This document shows, one piece after another, positions 34,570 through 44,152 of a stretch of DNA of 64,000 nucleotides. Source of the DNA: Paracoccaceae bacterium (lineage in GTDB: Bacteria; Pseudomonadota; Alphaproteobacteria; Rhodobacterales; Rhodobacteraceae). Below the pieces are notes generated by a model. The model was given only the letters and a program-made list of their open reading frames with translations, was not told the origin of the DNA and did not search any database. A program made the translations under genes and the position numbers. Each line of letters opens with the position of its first letter. The stretch's first letter is position 1. The stretch lies in NCBI GenBank assembly GCA_024642725.1, contig JAHEAO010000003.1, positions 38,969 through 102,968 of the forward strand, read 5' to 3'.

Positions 34570-36102
34570 ATGAAAGATATTCTTGAAGAGCTGGAATCGC
34601 GCCGCAACACTGCGCGTCTCGGCGGCGGTGCCAAGCGAGTCGAAGCACAGCACGGCAAAGGCAAGCTTACAGCCCGCGAGCGGATCGAGCTGCTGCTGGA
34701 CGAAGGCAGTTTTGAAGAATTCGACATGTTCGTCGCCCACCGCTGCACCGATTTCGGAATGGAAAAGGATCGACCGGCAGGCGATGGTGTGGTGACCGGC
34801 TGGGGTACGATCAACGGTCGGATGGTTTATGTGTTCAGCCAGGATTTCACCGTCTTTGGCGGATCGCTTTCGGAAACACACGCTCAGAAAATTTGCAAGG
34901 TAATGGATATGGCGGTCCAGAACGGCGCGCCCGTCATCGGCATCAACGATTCCGGCGGGGCGCGGATTCAGGAAGGTGTCGCCTCCCTCGCCGGCTATGC
35001 CGAGGTTTTTCAGCGCAATATCATGGCCTCCGGCGTTGTCCCCCAGATCAGCGTAATCATGGGTCCATGCGCCGGTGGCGCAGTTTATTCGCCTGCGATG
35101 ACCGACTTCATATTCATGGTCAAGGACACGTCCTACATGTTCGTGACCGGGCCGGATGTGGTGAAGACTGTCACGAACGAGGTCGTTACCGCCGAAGAAC
35201 TTGGCGGCGCCTCTACCCACACTCGAAAGTCATCTGTCGCTGATGGCGCTTTTGAAAACGACGTCGAGGCGCTGACGGAAATTCGCCGGCTGGTGGACTT
35301 CCTGCCGCTTAACAACCGCGATAAAGCCCCAGTCCGCCCCTTCTTCGATAGCCCCAGCCGGACTGAGATGAGTCTTGATACGCTGATCCCGGACAACCCG
35401 AACACGCCCTATGACATGAAAGAGCTGATCAACAAGCTGGCGGACGAGGGCGACTTCTACGAGATTCAGGAAGATTTCGCCAAGAACATCTTGACGGGTT
35501 TCATCCGGCTGGAAGGCTCGACCGTCGGTGTGGTCGCAAACCAGCCCATGATCCTTGCAGGCTGTCTGGATATTGACAGCAGCCGCAAGGCGGCGCGCTT
35601 CGTCCGGTTTTGCGATGCTTTCGAAATTCCGGTCCTGACCCTCGTTGACGTCCCGGGCTTCCTACCCGGCACCAGCCAGGAATATGGTGGCGTCATCAAG
35701 CACGGTGCAAAACTGCTCTTCGCCTATGGCGAGGCGACGGTGCCGAAAGTCACGGTGATCACGCGCAAAGCTTACGGTGGCGCTTATGACGTCATGGCTT
35801 CCAAGCATCTGCGCGGCGATTTCAACTACGCTTGGCCGACCGCAGAGATCGCGGTCATGGGGGCCAAGGGTGCGACGGAAATCCTCTATCGTTCGGAACT
35901 TGGGGACAAGGACAAGATTGCTCAACGCACCAGGGACTATGAAGAACGTTTCGCCAATCCCTTCGTTGCTGCCGAAAAAGGTTTCATTGACGAAGTGATC
36001 ATGCCGCATTCCACGCGCAAGCGCATCTGTCGTGCCTTCGCCAGCCTTCGCGGCAAGCAATTGCAGAACCCGTGGAAGAAACACGACAACATTCCGCTTT
36101 GA
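34570..36102 (+). CDS. pccB: Propionyl-CoA carboxylase, beta (carboxyltransferase) subunit
   Basis: A 510-aa carboxyltransferase that moves CO2 from biotin to propionyl-CoA, giving (S)-methylmalonyl-CoA. Family regions are visible: [81 protein letters not shown] and the acyl-CoA-site segment [39 protein letters not shown] start at 34570 (MKDILEELE); the track start would read through the regulatory repeats. pccA follows three small genes later. Confidence 0.95.
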   Translation: MKDILEELESRRNTARLGGGAKRVEAQHGKGKLTARERIELLLDEGSFEEFDMFVAHRCTDFGMEKDRPAGDGVVTGWGTINGRMVYVFSQDFTVFGGSLSETHAQKICKVMDMAVQNGAPVIGINDSGGARIQEGVASLAGYAEVFQRNIMASGVVPQISVIMGPCAGGAVYSPAMTDFIFMVKDTSYMFVTGPDVVKTVTNEVVTAEELGGASTHTRKSSVADGAFENDVEALTEIRRLVDFLPLNNRDKAPVRPFFDSPSRTEMSLDTLIPDNPNTPYDMKELINKLADEGDFYEIQEDFAKNILTGFIRLEGSTVGVVANQPMILAGCLDIDSSRKAARFVRFCDAFEIPVLTLVDVPGFLPGTSQEYGGVIKHGAKLLFAYGEATVPKVTVITRKAYGGAYDVMASKHLRGDFNYAWPTAEIAVMGAKGATEILYRSELGDKDKIAQRTRDYEERFANPFVAAEKGFIDEVIMPHSTRKRICRAFASLRGKQLQNPWKKHDNIPL

Positions 36103-36109
36103 CGCAGAG

Positions 36110-36457
36110 ATGACGGACGAAGCGCTCATACCGGTTCCCTCCGGCCAGCCCATTTCCTTCCTCGAGGTTGTGACCGACCGGCCGGGGCAGGGGCTGGTCT
36201 ACCGGTTCCGGTTCGTGGCGCCGGAAATTGCTAGGGAAAAGGGGCAGGCGGATTTCGAAATGATCGGACGTGATATGGAATTCCTTTGCGCGACCTACGC
36301 ATTGCCGCGCATCGCATCGGTTGGCCCGGTGCCAAATCAGGTCATCATCTCGCTGTCAGACCGTCCGACGGTCTTCGCAGAGGCCGATACCGAGGCAACG
36401 CAGTTCTTCGAGGCCTACAGCATCGACGGCGATGCCTGCATCTGGGAGCCTTTCTGA
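36110..36457 (+). CDS. Uncharacterised protein of the pcc locus (DUF6497-like)
   Basis: A 115-aa protein with the pattern VPSGQPISFLEVVTDRPGQGLVYRFRFVAPEIAREKGQADFEMIGRDMEFLCATYALPRI ... VIISLSDRPTVFAEADTEATQFFEAYSIDGDACIWEPF. This looks like a conserved Rhodobacteraceae family (DUF6497 as I recall it) that commonly follows pccB. No signal peptide is visible here. It starts 8 bp after pccB, and its TGA overlaps the next ATG (TGATG). The biochemical role is unknown. Confidence 0.8.
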   Translation: MTDEALIPVPSGQPISFLEVVTDRPGQGLVYRFRFVAPEIAREKGQADFEMIGRDMEFLCATYALPRIASVGPVPNQVIISLSDRPTVFAEADTEATQFFEAYSIDGDACIWEPF

Positions 36458-36816
36458 TGGCGCGCCAAGAGATGATCAAGCACCGGGGGTTCCCCGGTCG
36501 GTTGCCCGGCACTGATTTCCAGTTCACTTTGCGCCGTGCCAATCCGCGCGGCGTGACGCCAATCACGCGTCGTGAACGCCACGCAGACCGCAAGCCCGCC
36601 GACAAACGCGCCGATATTGGTTTCATTCAGGCGCTGTGGGAACAATTCGGTGAAGAGCCTTTCGTTCGTGGCAATCTCGATGCCGGTCGGCTGTCGTGGC
36701 TGTTCGGCCGTGAGGTCGTGCCCGCCGAGGATCCTTTTGACCCCGAAAGCTACGATGCTCTGCTTCGGATTGACCTCGATCGCGCCCGTGCCGCGTACCC
36801 GGAGGTCTTCGAATGA
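36457..36816 (+). CDS. Uncharacterised basic protein coupled to the DUF6497-like gene
   Basis: A 119-aa protein starting MARQEMIKHRGFPGRLPGTDFQFTLRRANPRGVTPITRRERHADRKP. It has a strongly basic N-terminal half and an acidic C-terminal half that ends ESYDALLRIDLDRARAAYPEVFE. No membrane segment or signal is seen. Its start overlaps the previous stop (TGATG), so translation is coupled. No family recognised; its place between pccB and pccA suggests a link to propionyl-CoA carboxylase. Confidence 0.65.
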   Translation: MARQEMIKHRGFPGRLPGTDFQFTLRRANPRGVTPITRRERHADRKPADKRADIGFIQALWEQFGEEPFVRGNLDAGRLSWLFGREVVPAEDPFDPESYDALLRIDLDRARAAYPEVFE

Positions 36817-37177
36817 TGGCATTCGGCATTAATTTGCTTACGTCGCGGCAACTTTGGCAGAAATGCGCCGAAACTGTTTCCCGCAGAACGTGCATATATG
36901 CAGGCGCTGCGACTCATCCCATGGTGAACATTGTGGCGGGCTCCTCCAGCAAGATGCCTTTCACAAATTGTCAAAACCGTTACCCTTCCCCTTCTAAGAG
37001 GTCTGGCCTTTCCCGGGTCAGACCTCGACCCTTTCACGGGCTTTGCCGTTTCAGATCCGTAGCAAATGCGGGATCAGCGGATTGCGGCCAGAACTTAAAA
37101 AAACCCTTTGCGCCCGACGCCAGTAAAGACGAAACTGTGGCCGCAAAACAATTCTGTTTGAGGGAAGGCAGTTCGAC
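36817..37177. other. 361-bp non-coding gap in the pcc locus with a hairpin
   Basis: The long ORF in the track (36813-37499) lacks family features and overlaps a real lipoprotein gene in another frame, so I treat the gap as non-coding. It contains an inverted repeat GAGGTCTG-N13-CAGACCTC (36998-37005 with 37019-37026). The pyrimidine-rich stretch TTACCCTTCCCCTTCTAAG lies just before it, and a run of seven A lies near 37096. A promoter for the lipoprotein gene, or a small RNA, could lie here. Confidence 0.5.
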
Positions 37178-37378
37178 ATGTTCAAAAAAACTTGGATCAT
37201 TGCAATCGTCGCTTTGGTTGGCCTTAGCGCCTGCCTTGAAAACGACACGCAACGCGGGCTCGCGGGTGCTGCAGGCGGCGCAATCGTTGCCGATGCACTG
37301 GGCGGCAATGCCGCTGTGGGTGCGGTTGTGGGTGGCGGCGCAGGTGTGTTCTGCGACGATCTCGGCGTCTGCAATTAA
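37178..37378 (+). CDS. Small glycine-zipper lipoprotein
   Basis: A 66-aa exported peptide: signal peptide MFKKTWIIAIVALVGLSAC with lipobox, then a short linker and a glycine-zipper stretch RGLAGAAGGAIVADALGGNAAVGAVVGGGAGVFC, ending CDDLGVCN. Glycine-zipper lipoproteins often sit in the outer membrane. AGGGAAGG precedes the ATG. It is flanked by non-coding DNA and a terminator, so it may be an independent unit within the pcc region. Confidence 0.8.
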   Translation: MFKKTWIIAIVALVGLSACLENDTQRGLAGAAGGAIVADALGGNAAVGAVVGGGAGVFCDDLGVCN

Positions 37379-37423
37379 AGCAGCCGCCGCGCGCGAAATA
37401 GCGCGCAATCAACTTTCATTTCG

Positions 37424-37461
37424 GACCATCGGGGCAGCCGTCCCGGTGGTCTTTTTTGTTT
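37424..37461 (+). terminator. Rho-independent terminator after the glycine-zipper lipoprotein
   Basis: A 10-bp stem GACCATCGGG / CCCGGTGGTC (one G-U pair) with an 8-nt loop, followed by TTTTTTGTTTT. A second GC hairpin (GCGCGC-GAAATA-GCGCGC, around 37390-37406) lies between it and the stop codon. Confidence 0.87.
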
Positions 37462-37510
37462 TGCCGGCTGCCGGACAAAGGCCGGCAGCAATGACCTGAA
37501 GGGACGGGGA

Positions 37511-39511
37511 ATGTTCAAGAAGATCCTGATAGCCAACCGGGGAGAAATCGCCTGCCGCGTGATCAAGACCGCCCGCAAGATGGGGATTGCAACGGTCGCG
37601 ATCTATTCTGATGCCGACCGCAATGCCTTACATGTTAAGATGGCGGATGAAGCAGTAAATATCGGCCCTCCGCCCGCCAACCAGTCCTATATCGTGATCG
37701 ACAAGGTTATGGACGCGATCCGACAAACGGGGGCCGAGGCGGTTCATCCCGGATATGGCTTCTTGTCCGAGAACTCGAAATTCGCCGAGGCGCTGGAGGC
37801 CGAAGGCGTTGCATTCATCGGGCCGCCCAAAGGCGCGATCGAAGCGATGGGCGACAAGATCACCTCCAAGAAAATTGCTCAGGAAGCCAAAGTTTCGACA
37901 GTGCCGGGTTACATGGGGCTAATCGGGGATGCGGACGAGGCCGTGAAAATCTCCAACGAGGTTGGCTACCCCGTGATGATCAAAGCCTCCGCCGGTGGCG
38001 GCGGCAAGGGTATGCGGATCGCATGGAACGATGCAGAGGCGCGCGAGGGTTTCCAGTCTTCCAAGAATGAAGCCGCGTCGAGCTTTGGAGATGATCGAAT
38101 CTTCATCGAAAAGTTTGTCACCCAGCCGCGCCATATCGAAATCCAGGTGTTGGCTGACCAACACGGAAACGCGATCTACCTGGGAGAGCGCGAGTGTTCG
38201 ATCCAGCGCCGCAACCAAAAAGTCATCGAGGAAGCGCCGTCGCCTTTCCTTGACGAAGCGACCCGCAAGGCGATGGGCGAACAGGCCGTCGCATTGGCAC
38301 AGGCTGTCGGTTACACCAGTGCGGGCACAGTGGAATTCATAGTTGATGGCGACCGCAACTTCTATTTCCTCGAGATGAACACTCGGCTTCAAGTCGAACA
38401 TCCGGTCACCGAACTGATTACTGGCGTTGATCTGGTTGAACAAATGATCCGCGTTGCCAAAGGCGAAAAGCTGAAGATCACGCAAAAGGACGTGAAGCTG
38501 AATGGCTGGGCGATAGAATCGCGGCTTTACGCAGAAGATCCATACCGTGGTTTCCTACCTTCAATTGGTCGCTTGTCACGATATCGCCCGCCCATGGAAG
38601 CCGCACATGACAGCCGGGTCGTACGTAACGACACTGGCGTCTATGAGGGGGGCGAGATCAGCATGTATTACGATCCGATGATCGCCAAGCTCTGTACATG
38701 GGGCCCGACGCGCGCGGATGCGATTGAAAATATGCGGGTCGCTCTCGATAGCTTTGAAGTCGAAGGAATTGGCCACAACCTACCTTTCTTGTCAGCGGTG
38801 ATGGATCACCCGCGCTTTATATCCGGAAACATCACGACGGCCTTTATCGCTGAGGAATACCCCGAAGGATTCTTGGGCGTTGAGCTGCCGCAAGACCAGA
38901 TACGTCGCGTCGCCGCTGCAGCCGCCGCAATGTACCGCGTCGCAGAGATCCGTCGAACACGCGTTTCAGGCCGGATGGACAACCACGAACGAAAAGTCGG
39001 CGAGGACTGGGTAGTGCAACTGCAGGGTCAGAGCCTGCCTGTAAGCATCGAGGCTGACAAGCTTGGCGCCACAGTCACATTCGAGGATGGCGGCAAGTTG
39101 CGCGTTGAAAGCGAATGGGTGCCAGGCGACAGCCTCGCCGTTCTGGATGTCGGACAATCGCCGCTCGTTTTAAAAGTCGGCAAGGTTCCGAACGGTTTCA
39201 GGCTGCGCTTGCGGGGGGCGGACATGAACGTCTATGTCCGCACGCCTCGACAGGCCGAACTGGCTGCTCTCATGCCCGAAAAGGTGGCGCCAGATACATC
39301 CAAGCTGCTGCTGTGCCCCATGCCGGGCCTGATCGTAAAAGTGAATGTCGAGGTCGGGCAAGAGGTACAGGAAGGGCAGGCGCTCTGCACAGTCGAAGCC
39401 ATGAAGATGGAAAACATCCTCAGGGCCGAGCGCAAGGGCATAGTGTCAAAGATCAACGCGACCGCAGGCGACAGTCTCGCGGTCGACGAAGTGATCATGG
39501 AATTCGAATGA
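37511..39511 (+). CDS. pccA: Propionyl-CoA carboxylase, alpha subunit (biotin carboxylase/BCCP)
   Basis: A 666-aa protein carrying both biotin carboxylase and biotin carrier. The N-terminal ATP-grasp part has MFKKILIANRGEIACRVIKTARK, HPGYGFLSENSKFAEA, KASAGGGGKGMR, GERECSIQRRNQKVIEEAPSP and FLEMNTRLQVEHPVTELITG. A PccA-type linker (BT domain) follows. The carrier ends with VEAMKMENIL, in which K632 is the biotinylation site. With PccB it forms the propionyl-CoA carboxylase. GGGACGGGGA precedes the ATG. Confidence 0.96.
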   Translation: MFKKILIANRGEIACRVIKTARKMGIATVAIYSDADRNALHVKMADEAVNIGPPPANQSYIVIDKVMDAIRQTGAEAVHPGYGFLSENSKFAEALEAEGVAFIGPPKGAIEAMGDKITSKKIAQEAKVSTVPGYMGLIGDADEAVKISNEVGYPVMIKASAGGGGKGMRIAWNDAEAREGFQSSKNEAASSFGDDRIFIEKFVTQPRHIEIQVLADQHGNAIYLGERECSIQRRNQKVIEEAPSPFLDEATRKAMGEQAVALAQAVGYTSAGTVEFIVDGDRNFYFLEMNTRLQVEHPVTELITGVDLVEQMIRVAKGEKLKITQKDVKLNGWAIESRLYAEDPYRGFLPSIGRLSRYRPPMEAAHDSRVVRNDTGVYEGGEISMYYDPMIAKLCTWGPTRADAIENMRVALDSFEVEGIGHNLPFLSAVMDHPRFISGNITTAFIAEEYPEGFLGVELPQDQIRRVAAAAAAMYRVAEIRRTRVSGRMDNHERKVGEDWVVQLQGQSLPVSIEADKLGATVTFEDGGKLRVESEWVPGDSLAVLDVGQSPLVLKVGKVPNGFRLRLRGADMNVYVRTPRQAELAALMPEKVAPDTSKLLLCPMPGLIVKVNVEVGQEVQEGQALCTVEAMKMENILRAERKGIVSKINATAGDSLAVDEVIMEFE

Positions 39512-39524
39512 AATCTCAGCCCGA

Positions 39525-39971
39525 TCAGCGCAACTTCTGTAGCTCTTCCCGGCGCAGTTCCGTCTTGTCGATTGTGCGCGTTATCTCGCGGACATCTCGC
39601 GGCGTCGGTTTGCGCAGCTTCACCGCGCCGTCCTTGTCGATGAACACGATGGAAAAACCGCGCGGCCGCAGTTGCAGGCGGACTTCGGAAGGTTCTAGAG
39701 GATGGGTATCGGTCAGAATGACGACATCGCGTTCTGTCAGTTCAGAGGGCCGTTCGAGAAGCAGCTGCATCTGCCGTTGGAATGCCGGATCACGTTCGGT
39801 GTCGGCAAAAACCACGATAAGCCGGTTCAGCCACAGAAAATCCGACACGGCGAGCCCCGCCGCGTCTTGGATTTCAAGTACCGCGTCGCTCTCGGCAACG
39901 GCCTCGGCATCCTGTGCCAGTGCAGTCCAGCCCGGTAGGGCGAGCAAGCCAACTATCAGAAACCATTTCAT
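39525..39971 (-). CDS. DUF4174 secreted protein
   Basis: A 148-aa exported protein: signal peptide MKWFLIVGLLALPGWTALA, then a DUF4174 domain with FLWLNRLIVVFADTERDPAFQRQMQLL, RDVVILTDTHP, RLQLRPRGFSIVFIDKDGAVKLRKPTPRDVREITRTIDKTELRREEL. The fold looks thioredoxin-like but no CXXC is present. It starts at 39971, which puts the signal peptide first. It is convergent with pccA (13-bp gap) and divergent from mcm. Confidence 0.85.
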   Translation of the reverse strand: MKWFLIVGLLALPGWTALAQDAEAVAESDAVLEIQDAAGLAVSDFLWLNRLIVVFADTERDPAFQRQMQLLLERPSELTERDVVILTDTHPLEPSEVRLQLRPRGFSIVFIDKDGAVKLRKPTPRDVREITRTIDKTELRREELQKLR

Positions 39972-40097
39972 ACTTGTCCCCTTTGTTCCCGATATAGGGC
40001 CGGGGGTTCGAAATGCGAAGGGCTGTGACGAAGCCAAGTGCCGCACCGAAGGATTATTCGCGCCGGTTGACCGGCGGATTGCGAAAAGGAATCAGCG

Positions 40098-42230
40098 ATG
40101 ACCGAGAAGAGTGACTGGGAAAAGCTGGCCGCAAAAGAACTGAAGGGCAAATCCCCTGACGATCTGACATGGCTGACACCCGAAGGCATTTCCGTGCAGC
40201 CCGTTTATTCCGCAGAAGATGCGGAGGGGCTGTCTCACATGGGTTCGATGCCGGGTTCCGCGCCGTTTACGCGGGGTCCTCGTGCCACGATGTATACCGG
40301 ACGTCCCTGGACGATCCGTCAATATGCCGGGTTTTCCACTGCGGAAGAATCGAACGCCTTTTATCGCAAGGCGCTTGCTGCGGGCCAGCAGGGCGTGTCG
40401 GTCGCTTTCGATCTGGCCACGCACCGCGGCTACGACAGTGACCATGACAGAGTGATCGGGGACGTCGGAAAAGCAGGGGTGGCCATCGATTCCGTGGAGG
40501 ACATGAAGATCCTGTTCGACGGTATCCCGCTGGGCGAGGTCTCGGTCTCAATGACAATGAACGGCGCGGTGATACCGGTTCTGGCCTCCTTCATCGTTGC
40601 GGGTGAAGAACAGGGCGTCGATCGGGCGGCGCTGTCCGGCACGATCCAGAATGACATCCTGAAAGAATTCATGGTGCGAAACACCTATATCTACCCGCCG
40701 GAGCCGAGCATGAGGATCGTCTCGGATATCATTGAATATACGTCGAATAACATGCCCCGATTCAATTCCATATCGATCTCGGGATATCATATGCAGGAAG
40801 CCGGCGCGAACCTCGTGCAGGAACTTGCCTTCACCCTCGCAGACGGCAAAGAGTACGTCAAAGCGGCAGTGGAACGGGGCATGGATGTCGATGCATTCGC
40901 GGGCCGACTGTCGTTCTTTTTTGCTATCGGCATGAATTTCTTCATGGAAGCGGCGAAACTGCGTGCGGCCCGCTTCCTGTGGCACCGCATCATGACCGAA
41001 TTCAACCCAAAGAAAGCGGGCAGCTTGATGCTGCGGACGCACTGCCAGACATCGGGCGTTTCGCTGCAGGAACAGGATCCCTACAACAACATCGTCCGTA
41101 CCGCCTATGAGGCAATGAGCGCTGTGCTGGGCGGGACCCAATCCCTGCATACCAACTCCTTCGACGAAGCCATTGCTTTGCCTACGGAATTTTCCTCACG
41201 CATTGCCCGGAACACACAGTTGATCCTGCAGAACGAAACGGGCGTCACCCGCGTCGTTGATCCGCTCGCGGGGTCCTACTACGTCGAAAAACTGACGTCG
41301 GATCTGGCGGAAGCGGCGTGGGCGCTCATCGAGGAAGTTGACGAAATGGGCGGCATGACGAAAGCCGTTGCATCTGGCATGCCGAAGTTGCGCATCGAAG
41401 AAGCCGCCGCCCGGCGTCAGGCTGCCGTCGACCGCGGGCAAGAGGTCATCGTTGGCGTCAACAAGTTCCGGCTTCTCAAGGAAGATCCGATTGAAGTTCG
41501 CGAGATCGACAATTCTGCGGTTAGAACGGCGCAGGTGGCGCGGCTGGCAAGAATACGGGAGAGTCGCGATCAGGGGGCCTGTGATAAAGCACTGGGTGCG
41601 CTTGAAAAGGCTGCAATGAGCGGCAAGGGCAACTTGCTTGAACTGGCTGTAGAAGCCGCGCGCGCGCGGGCGACAGTAGGAGAAATCTCAATGGCGATGG
41701 AAAAAGCGTTCGGACGACATCGGGCAGAGGTCAAGACCCTGGCTGGCGTTTACGGCGCGGCCTACGAGGGCGACGAAGGTTTTGCAGAGATTCAGCGCGA
41801 CGTAGAAAAGTTTGCCGAGGAGGAGGGGCGTCGGCCACGGATGCTGGTCGTCAAGATGGGGCAGGACGGCCACGATCGGGGCGCCAAGGTGATCGCGACG
41901 GCGTTTGCCGATATCGGCTTTGACGTTGATGTCGGGCCCTTGTTCCAGACCCCGGAAGAGGCCGCCCAGGACGCCGTTGACAACGATGTCCACATCGTCG
42001 GCATCTCGTCGCAGGCGGCAGGCCACAAGACACTGGCACCCAAGCTGATCGAGGCGCTCAAAGCACAGGGCGCTGGCGACATCATCGTTATCTGCGGTGG
42101 CGTGATTCCGCAGCAGGACTATGATTTCCTATATCAATCGGGCGTAAAGGCCATCTTCGGCCCCGGGACCAACATACCAGTCGCCGCGAAGGACATCCTT
42201 GAACTTGTGCGTGCGGCCCGGACGGGCTGA
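40098..42230 (+). CDS. scpA: Methylmalonyl-CoA mutase
   Basis: An adenosylcobalamin enzyme converting (R)-methylmalonyl-CoA to succinyl-CoA. The 710-aa single-chain form contains the substrate barrel ([53 protein letters not shown]) and the C-terminal B12-binding domain. That domain has [30 protein letters not shown] (base-off ligand His about 592), [10 protein letters not shown] and [19 protein letters not shown]. It completes propionyl-CoA assimilation with PccAB. The epimerase and the MeaB-type chaperone are not in the window. Confidence 0.96.
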   Translation: MTEKSDWEKLAAKELKGKSPDDLTWLTPEGISVQPVYSAEDAEGLSHMGSMPGSAPFTRGPRATMYTGRPWTIRQYAGFSTAEESNAFYRKALAAGQQGVSVAFDLATHRGYDSDHDRVIGDVGKAGVAIDSVEDMKILFDGIPLGEVSVSMTMNGAVIPVLASFIVAGEEQGVDRAALSGTIQNDILKEFMVRNTYIYPPEPSMRIVSDIIEYTSNNMPRFNSISISGYHMQEAGANLVQELAFTLADGKEYVKAAVERGMDVDAFAGRLSFFFAIGMNFFMEAAKLRAARFLWHRIMTEFNPKKAGSLMLRTHCQTSGVSLQEQDPYNNIVRTAYEAMSAVLGGTQSLHTNSFDEAIALPTEFSSRIARNTQLILQNETGVTRVVDPLAGSYYVEKLTSDLAEAAWALIEEVDEMGGMTKAVASGMPKLRIEEAAARRQAAVDRGQEVIVGVNKFRLLKEDPIEVREIDNSAVRTAQVARLARIRESRDQGACDKALGALEKAAMSGKGNLLELAVEAARARATVGEISMAMEKAFGRHRAEVKTLAGVYGAAYEGDEGFAEIQRDVEKFAEEEGRRPRMLVVKMGQDGHDRGAKVIATAFADIGFDVDVGPLFQTPEEAAQDAVDNDVHIVGISSQAAGHKTLAPKLIEALKAQGAGDIIVICGGVIPQQDYDFLYQSGVKAIFGPGTNIPVAAKDILELVRAARTG

Positions 42231-42322
42231 GTGTCGGGCATGGAGTCTGCGCCTCACTTTGGATTTGATCCTGATCCGTTTCCGACGGAAATTGTGTAAC
42301 CTTTGGACTGCGAAAGACACCG

Positions 42323-42943
42323 ATGCCTGTTCTTCAGCCTGATCACCTTGCGGTCTGCGCGGAAACCCTTGCCGAGGGCGTAACTTATGTCGAAGACCTG
42401 CTGCAGGTGCCGCTTGCGGCCGGTGGCGAACATGTTTTTATGGGTACCCATAACCGCCTCTTGTCACTCGGACCCGGTTTCTACCTCGAAGTCATTGCCA
42501 TCAATCCCGACTCCGCAGACCCGGGCCGCGCGCGCTGGTTCGACATGGACAGGTTTTCAGGCCCGCCTCGCCTGACGAACTGGATATGCCGGACGCAGGA
42601 GCTTGATCTTGCGTTGCAGATGTCGCCCGCCGGGATAGGCGTTCCGATCCCTGCGGCGCGTGGGGATTTGCGCTGGACGATGGTCGTCCCGGAGGACGGC
42701 CAACTGCCCTTTGACGGCGCCTTCCCTGCGCTCATCGAATGGGAGGGAAAGACTCATCCGGCGGACCTGCTGCCCGACAGGGGATACCGGCTGTCTATGT
42801 TGAAGATTGAACATCCGGAGGCTGTAGGTTTGCGGCAAGCCTTGCAACCGATGTTGGAAATGTCTGATATCGAAATTCACGCCGCTGCAGAAAAACGCCT
42901 GATCGCGGCAATCGAAACCCCAACGGGGCTTCGGTATCTGTGA
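42323..42943 (+). CDS. Glyoxalase-like (VOC superfamily) protein
   Basis: A 206-aa protein resembling the Glyoxalase_3/VOC type: LQPDHLAVCAETLAEGVTYVEDLLQVPLAAGGEHVFMGTHNRLLSLGPGFYLEVIAINPDS. HLAVC, HNRLLSLG and YLEVIAI give the metal-site pattern (His and Glu). The methylmalonyl-CoA epimerase is also a VOC enzyme, but this sequence reads like the larger uncharacterised glyoxalase-like group. It is followed with overlap by a GNAT gene. Confidence 0.8.
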   Translation: MPVLQPDHLAVCAETLAEGVTYVEDLLQVPLAAGGEHVFMGTHNRLLSLGPGFYLEVIAINPDSADPGRARWFDMDRFSGPPRLTNWICRTQELDLALQMSPAGIGVPIPAARGDLRWTMVVPEDGQLPFDGAFPALIEWEGKTHPADLLPDRGYRLSMLKIEHPEAVGLRQALQPMLEMSDIEIHAAAEKRLIAAIETPTGLRYL

Positions 42944-43431
42944 TGATGCCAAGGGATGCGACAGCCGCTGATGCGGGCGCAATCGCCGCCTTCTGGAACC
43001 CGCAGATCCGTGCAACCGCGGTCACCTTCAATGCGGTGGAAAAGAGCGTGACAGAGATTGTAACGCTCATTTCTACCAGACAGGAGGCAGGTCAGGCGTT
43101 CATGGTGGTGGAAGTGGAAGGTCAGGTGGCCGGATTTGCCAGCTATTCCCAGTTCCGCGCCGGTGTGGGTTATGCCCGGACGATGGAACACACGATCATC
43201 CTTGCACCGGCCGCGATTGGGCGCGGCTTGGGGCGTTCCCTGATGGCCGCCATCGAAGCCCATGCCCGAGGGCAGGGCGTTCATTCGATGTTCGCAGGGG
43301 TCAGCGGCGAGAACGCGGCGGGCATCGCCTTTCACGCTGCTATTGGCTATGTGCCGGTGGCGGTCTTGCATCAGGTCGGTTTCAAGTTCGGCCGCTGGTT
43401 GGATCTTCACCTGATGCAAAAACTCTTGTGA
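42943..43431 (+). CDS. GNAT N-acetyltransferase (phosphinothricin/methionine sulfoximine type)
   Basis: A 162-aa acetyltransferase: RDATAADAGAIAAFWNPQIR at the N-terminus, VEVEGQVAGFASYSQFR, the acetyl-CoA motif LAPAAIGRGLGRSLMAAIEAHARGQG and VSGENAAGIAFHAAIGYVPVAVLHQVGFKFGRWLDLHLMQK. The last block is characteristic of the phosphinothricin acetyltransferase-like subgroup that acetylates amino-acid analogues. The ATG overlaps the previous stop (TGATG); a GTG at 42940 is an alternative. Confidence 0.87.
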   Translation: MMPRDATAADAGAIAAFWNPQIRATAVTFNAVEKSVTEIVTLISTRQEAGQAFMVVEVEGQVAGFASYSQFRAGVGYARTMEHTIILAPAAIGRGLGRSLMAAIEAHARGQGVHSMFAGVSGENAAGIAFHAAIGYVPVAVLHQVGFKFGRWLDLHLMQKLL

Positions 43432-43471
43432 TCTGACCTGACAGGCTGCGACGAAACGGCTAAGAGGGCCT

Positions 43472-44152
43472 ATGTCTCTCTGGACCCGCATAGCCGACGC
43501 CCTTTCCGCGCTAACCTCAGGCCAGCCGCTTTCGGCGTTATTCGACAGCTTGCGTACGCCTCCGGAACGATCGGTGGCTTTCGCGATCGCAGTCATTGCG
43601 CTGGGCGCTAAAATGGCAAAGGCTGATGGGCTGGTGACGCGCGACGAAGTCTCTGCCTTTCGCGAGGTTTTTACCATTCCGCCCAATGAAGAGGAAAACG
43701 CCGCGCGGGTCTTCAATCTCGCCCGGCAGGACGTTGCGGGATTCGAAGAATACGCAGTGCGCATCAAGCGAATGTTTGATGGCGTTGACGGGGTTCTCTG
43801 CGACCTGATGGAAGGCCTCTTTCACATCGCGATCGCCGATGGTGATTACCATCCAAACGAGGATGCCTTCCTTATACGAGTGGCTGATATTTTTGGCCTT
43901 CCAGATCGGGAGTTTCGCGCCCTGCGCAGCCGTTTCGTGCCGAATGCGGAAGCCGACCCATACAGCGTCCTAGATGTGCCCCATGACGCAAGCCTTGCGG
44001 AAATTCGCAAGGCATGGCGCAAGCTGGTGCATGACACACATCCCGACAAGATGATAGCTCGCGGCCTGCCGAAGGAGGCGGTGAAACTGGCAGAAAGTCG
44101 TCTGATGGCAATCAATCGAGCTTGGGAAGAGATCAGCAAGGCCAAAGAGTAA
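43472..44152 (+). CDS. DjlA-like TerB/J-domain protein
   Basis: A 226-aa protein with a TerB-like helical domain (about residues 30-145; VIALGAKMAKADGLVTRDEVSAFREVF, GLFHIAIADGDYHPNEDAFLIRVADIFGL). A C-terminal J-domain (about 162-226) contains YSVLDVPHDASLAEIRKAWRKLVHDTHPDKM with the HPD motif needed to stimulate DnaK. The N-terminal membrane anchor of classical DjlA is absent or weak. Its stop shares a base with the next gene (TAATG). Confidence 0.87.
   Translation: MSLWTRIADALSALTSGQPLSALFDSLRTPPERSVAFAIAVIALGAKMAKADGLVTRDEVSAFREVFTIPPNEEENAARVFNLARQDVAGFEEYAVRIKRMFDGVDGVLCDLMEGLFHIAIADGDYHPNEDAFLIRVADIFGLPDREFRALRSRFVPNAEADPYSVLDVPHDASLAEIRKAWRKLVHDTHPDKMIARGLPKEAVKLAESRLMAINRAWEEISKAKE

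Noticed and set aside
36813-37499. 228-codon plus-strand ORF starting at the overlap with the preceding stop.
   Set aside because: The translation has no family features, is rich in scattered Cys/Arg/Ser, and runs over a clear lipoprotein gene and a terminator in other frames.
39115-40101. 328-codon plus-strand ORF spanning the end of pccA and the DUF4174 gene.
   Set aside because: Overlaps the biotin-carrier domain of pccA in another frame and crosses a gene on the opposite strand.
42323-42943. Methylmalonyl-CoA epimerase next to the mutase, since both are VOC-like.
   Set aside because: The protein is longer (206 aa) and lacks the typical epimerase opening and spacing; it reads as a general glyoxalase-like protein.
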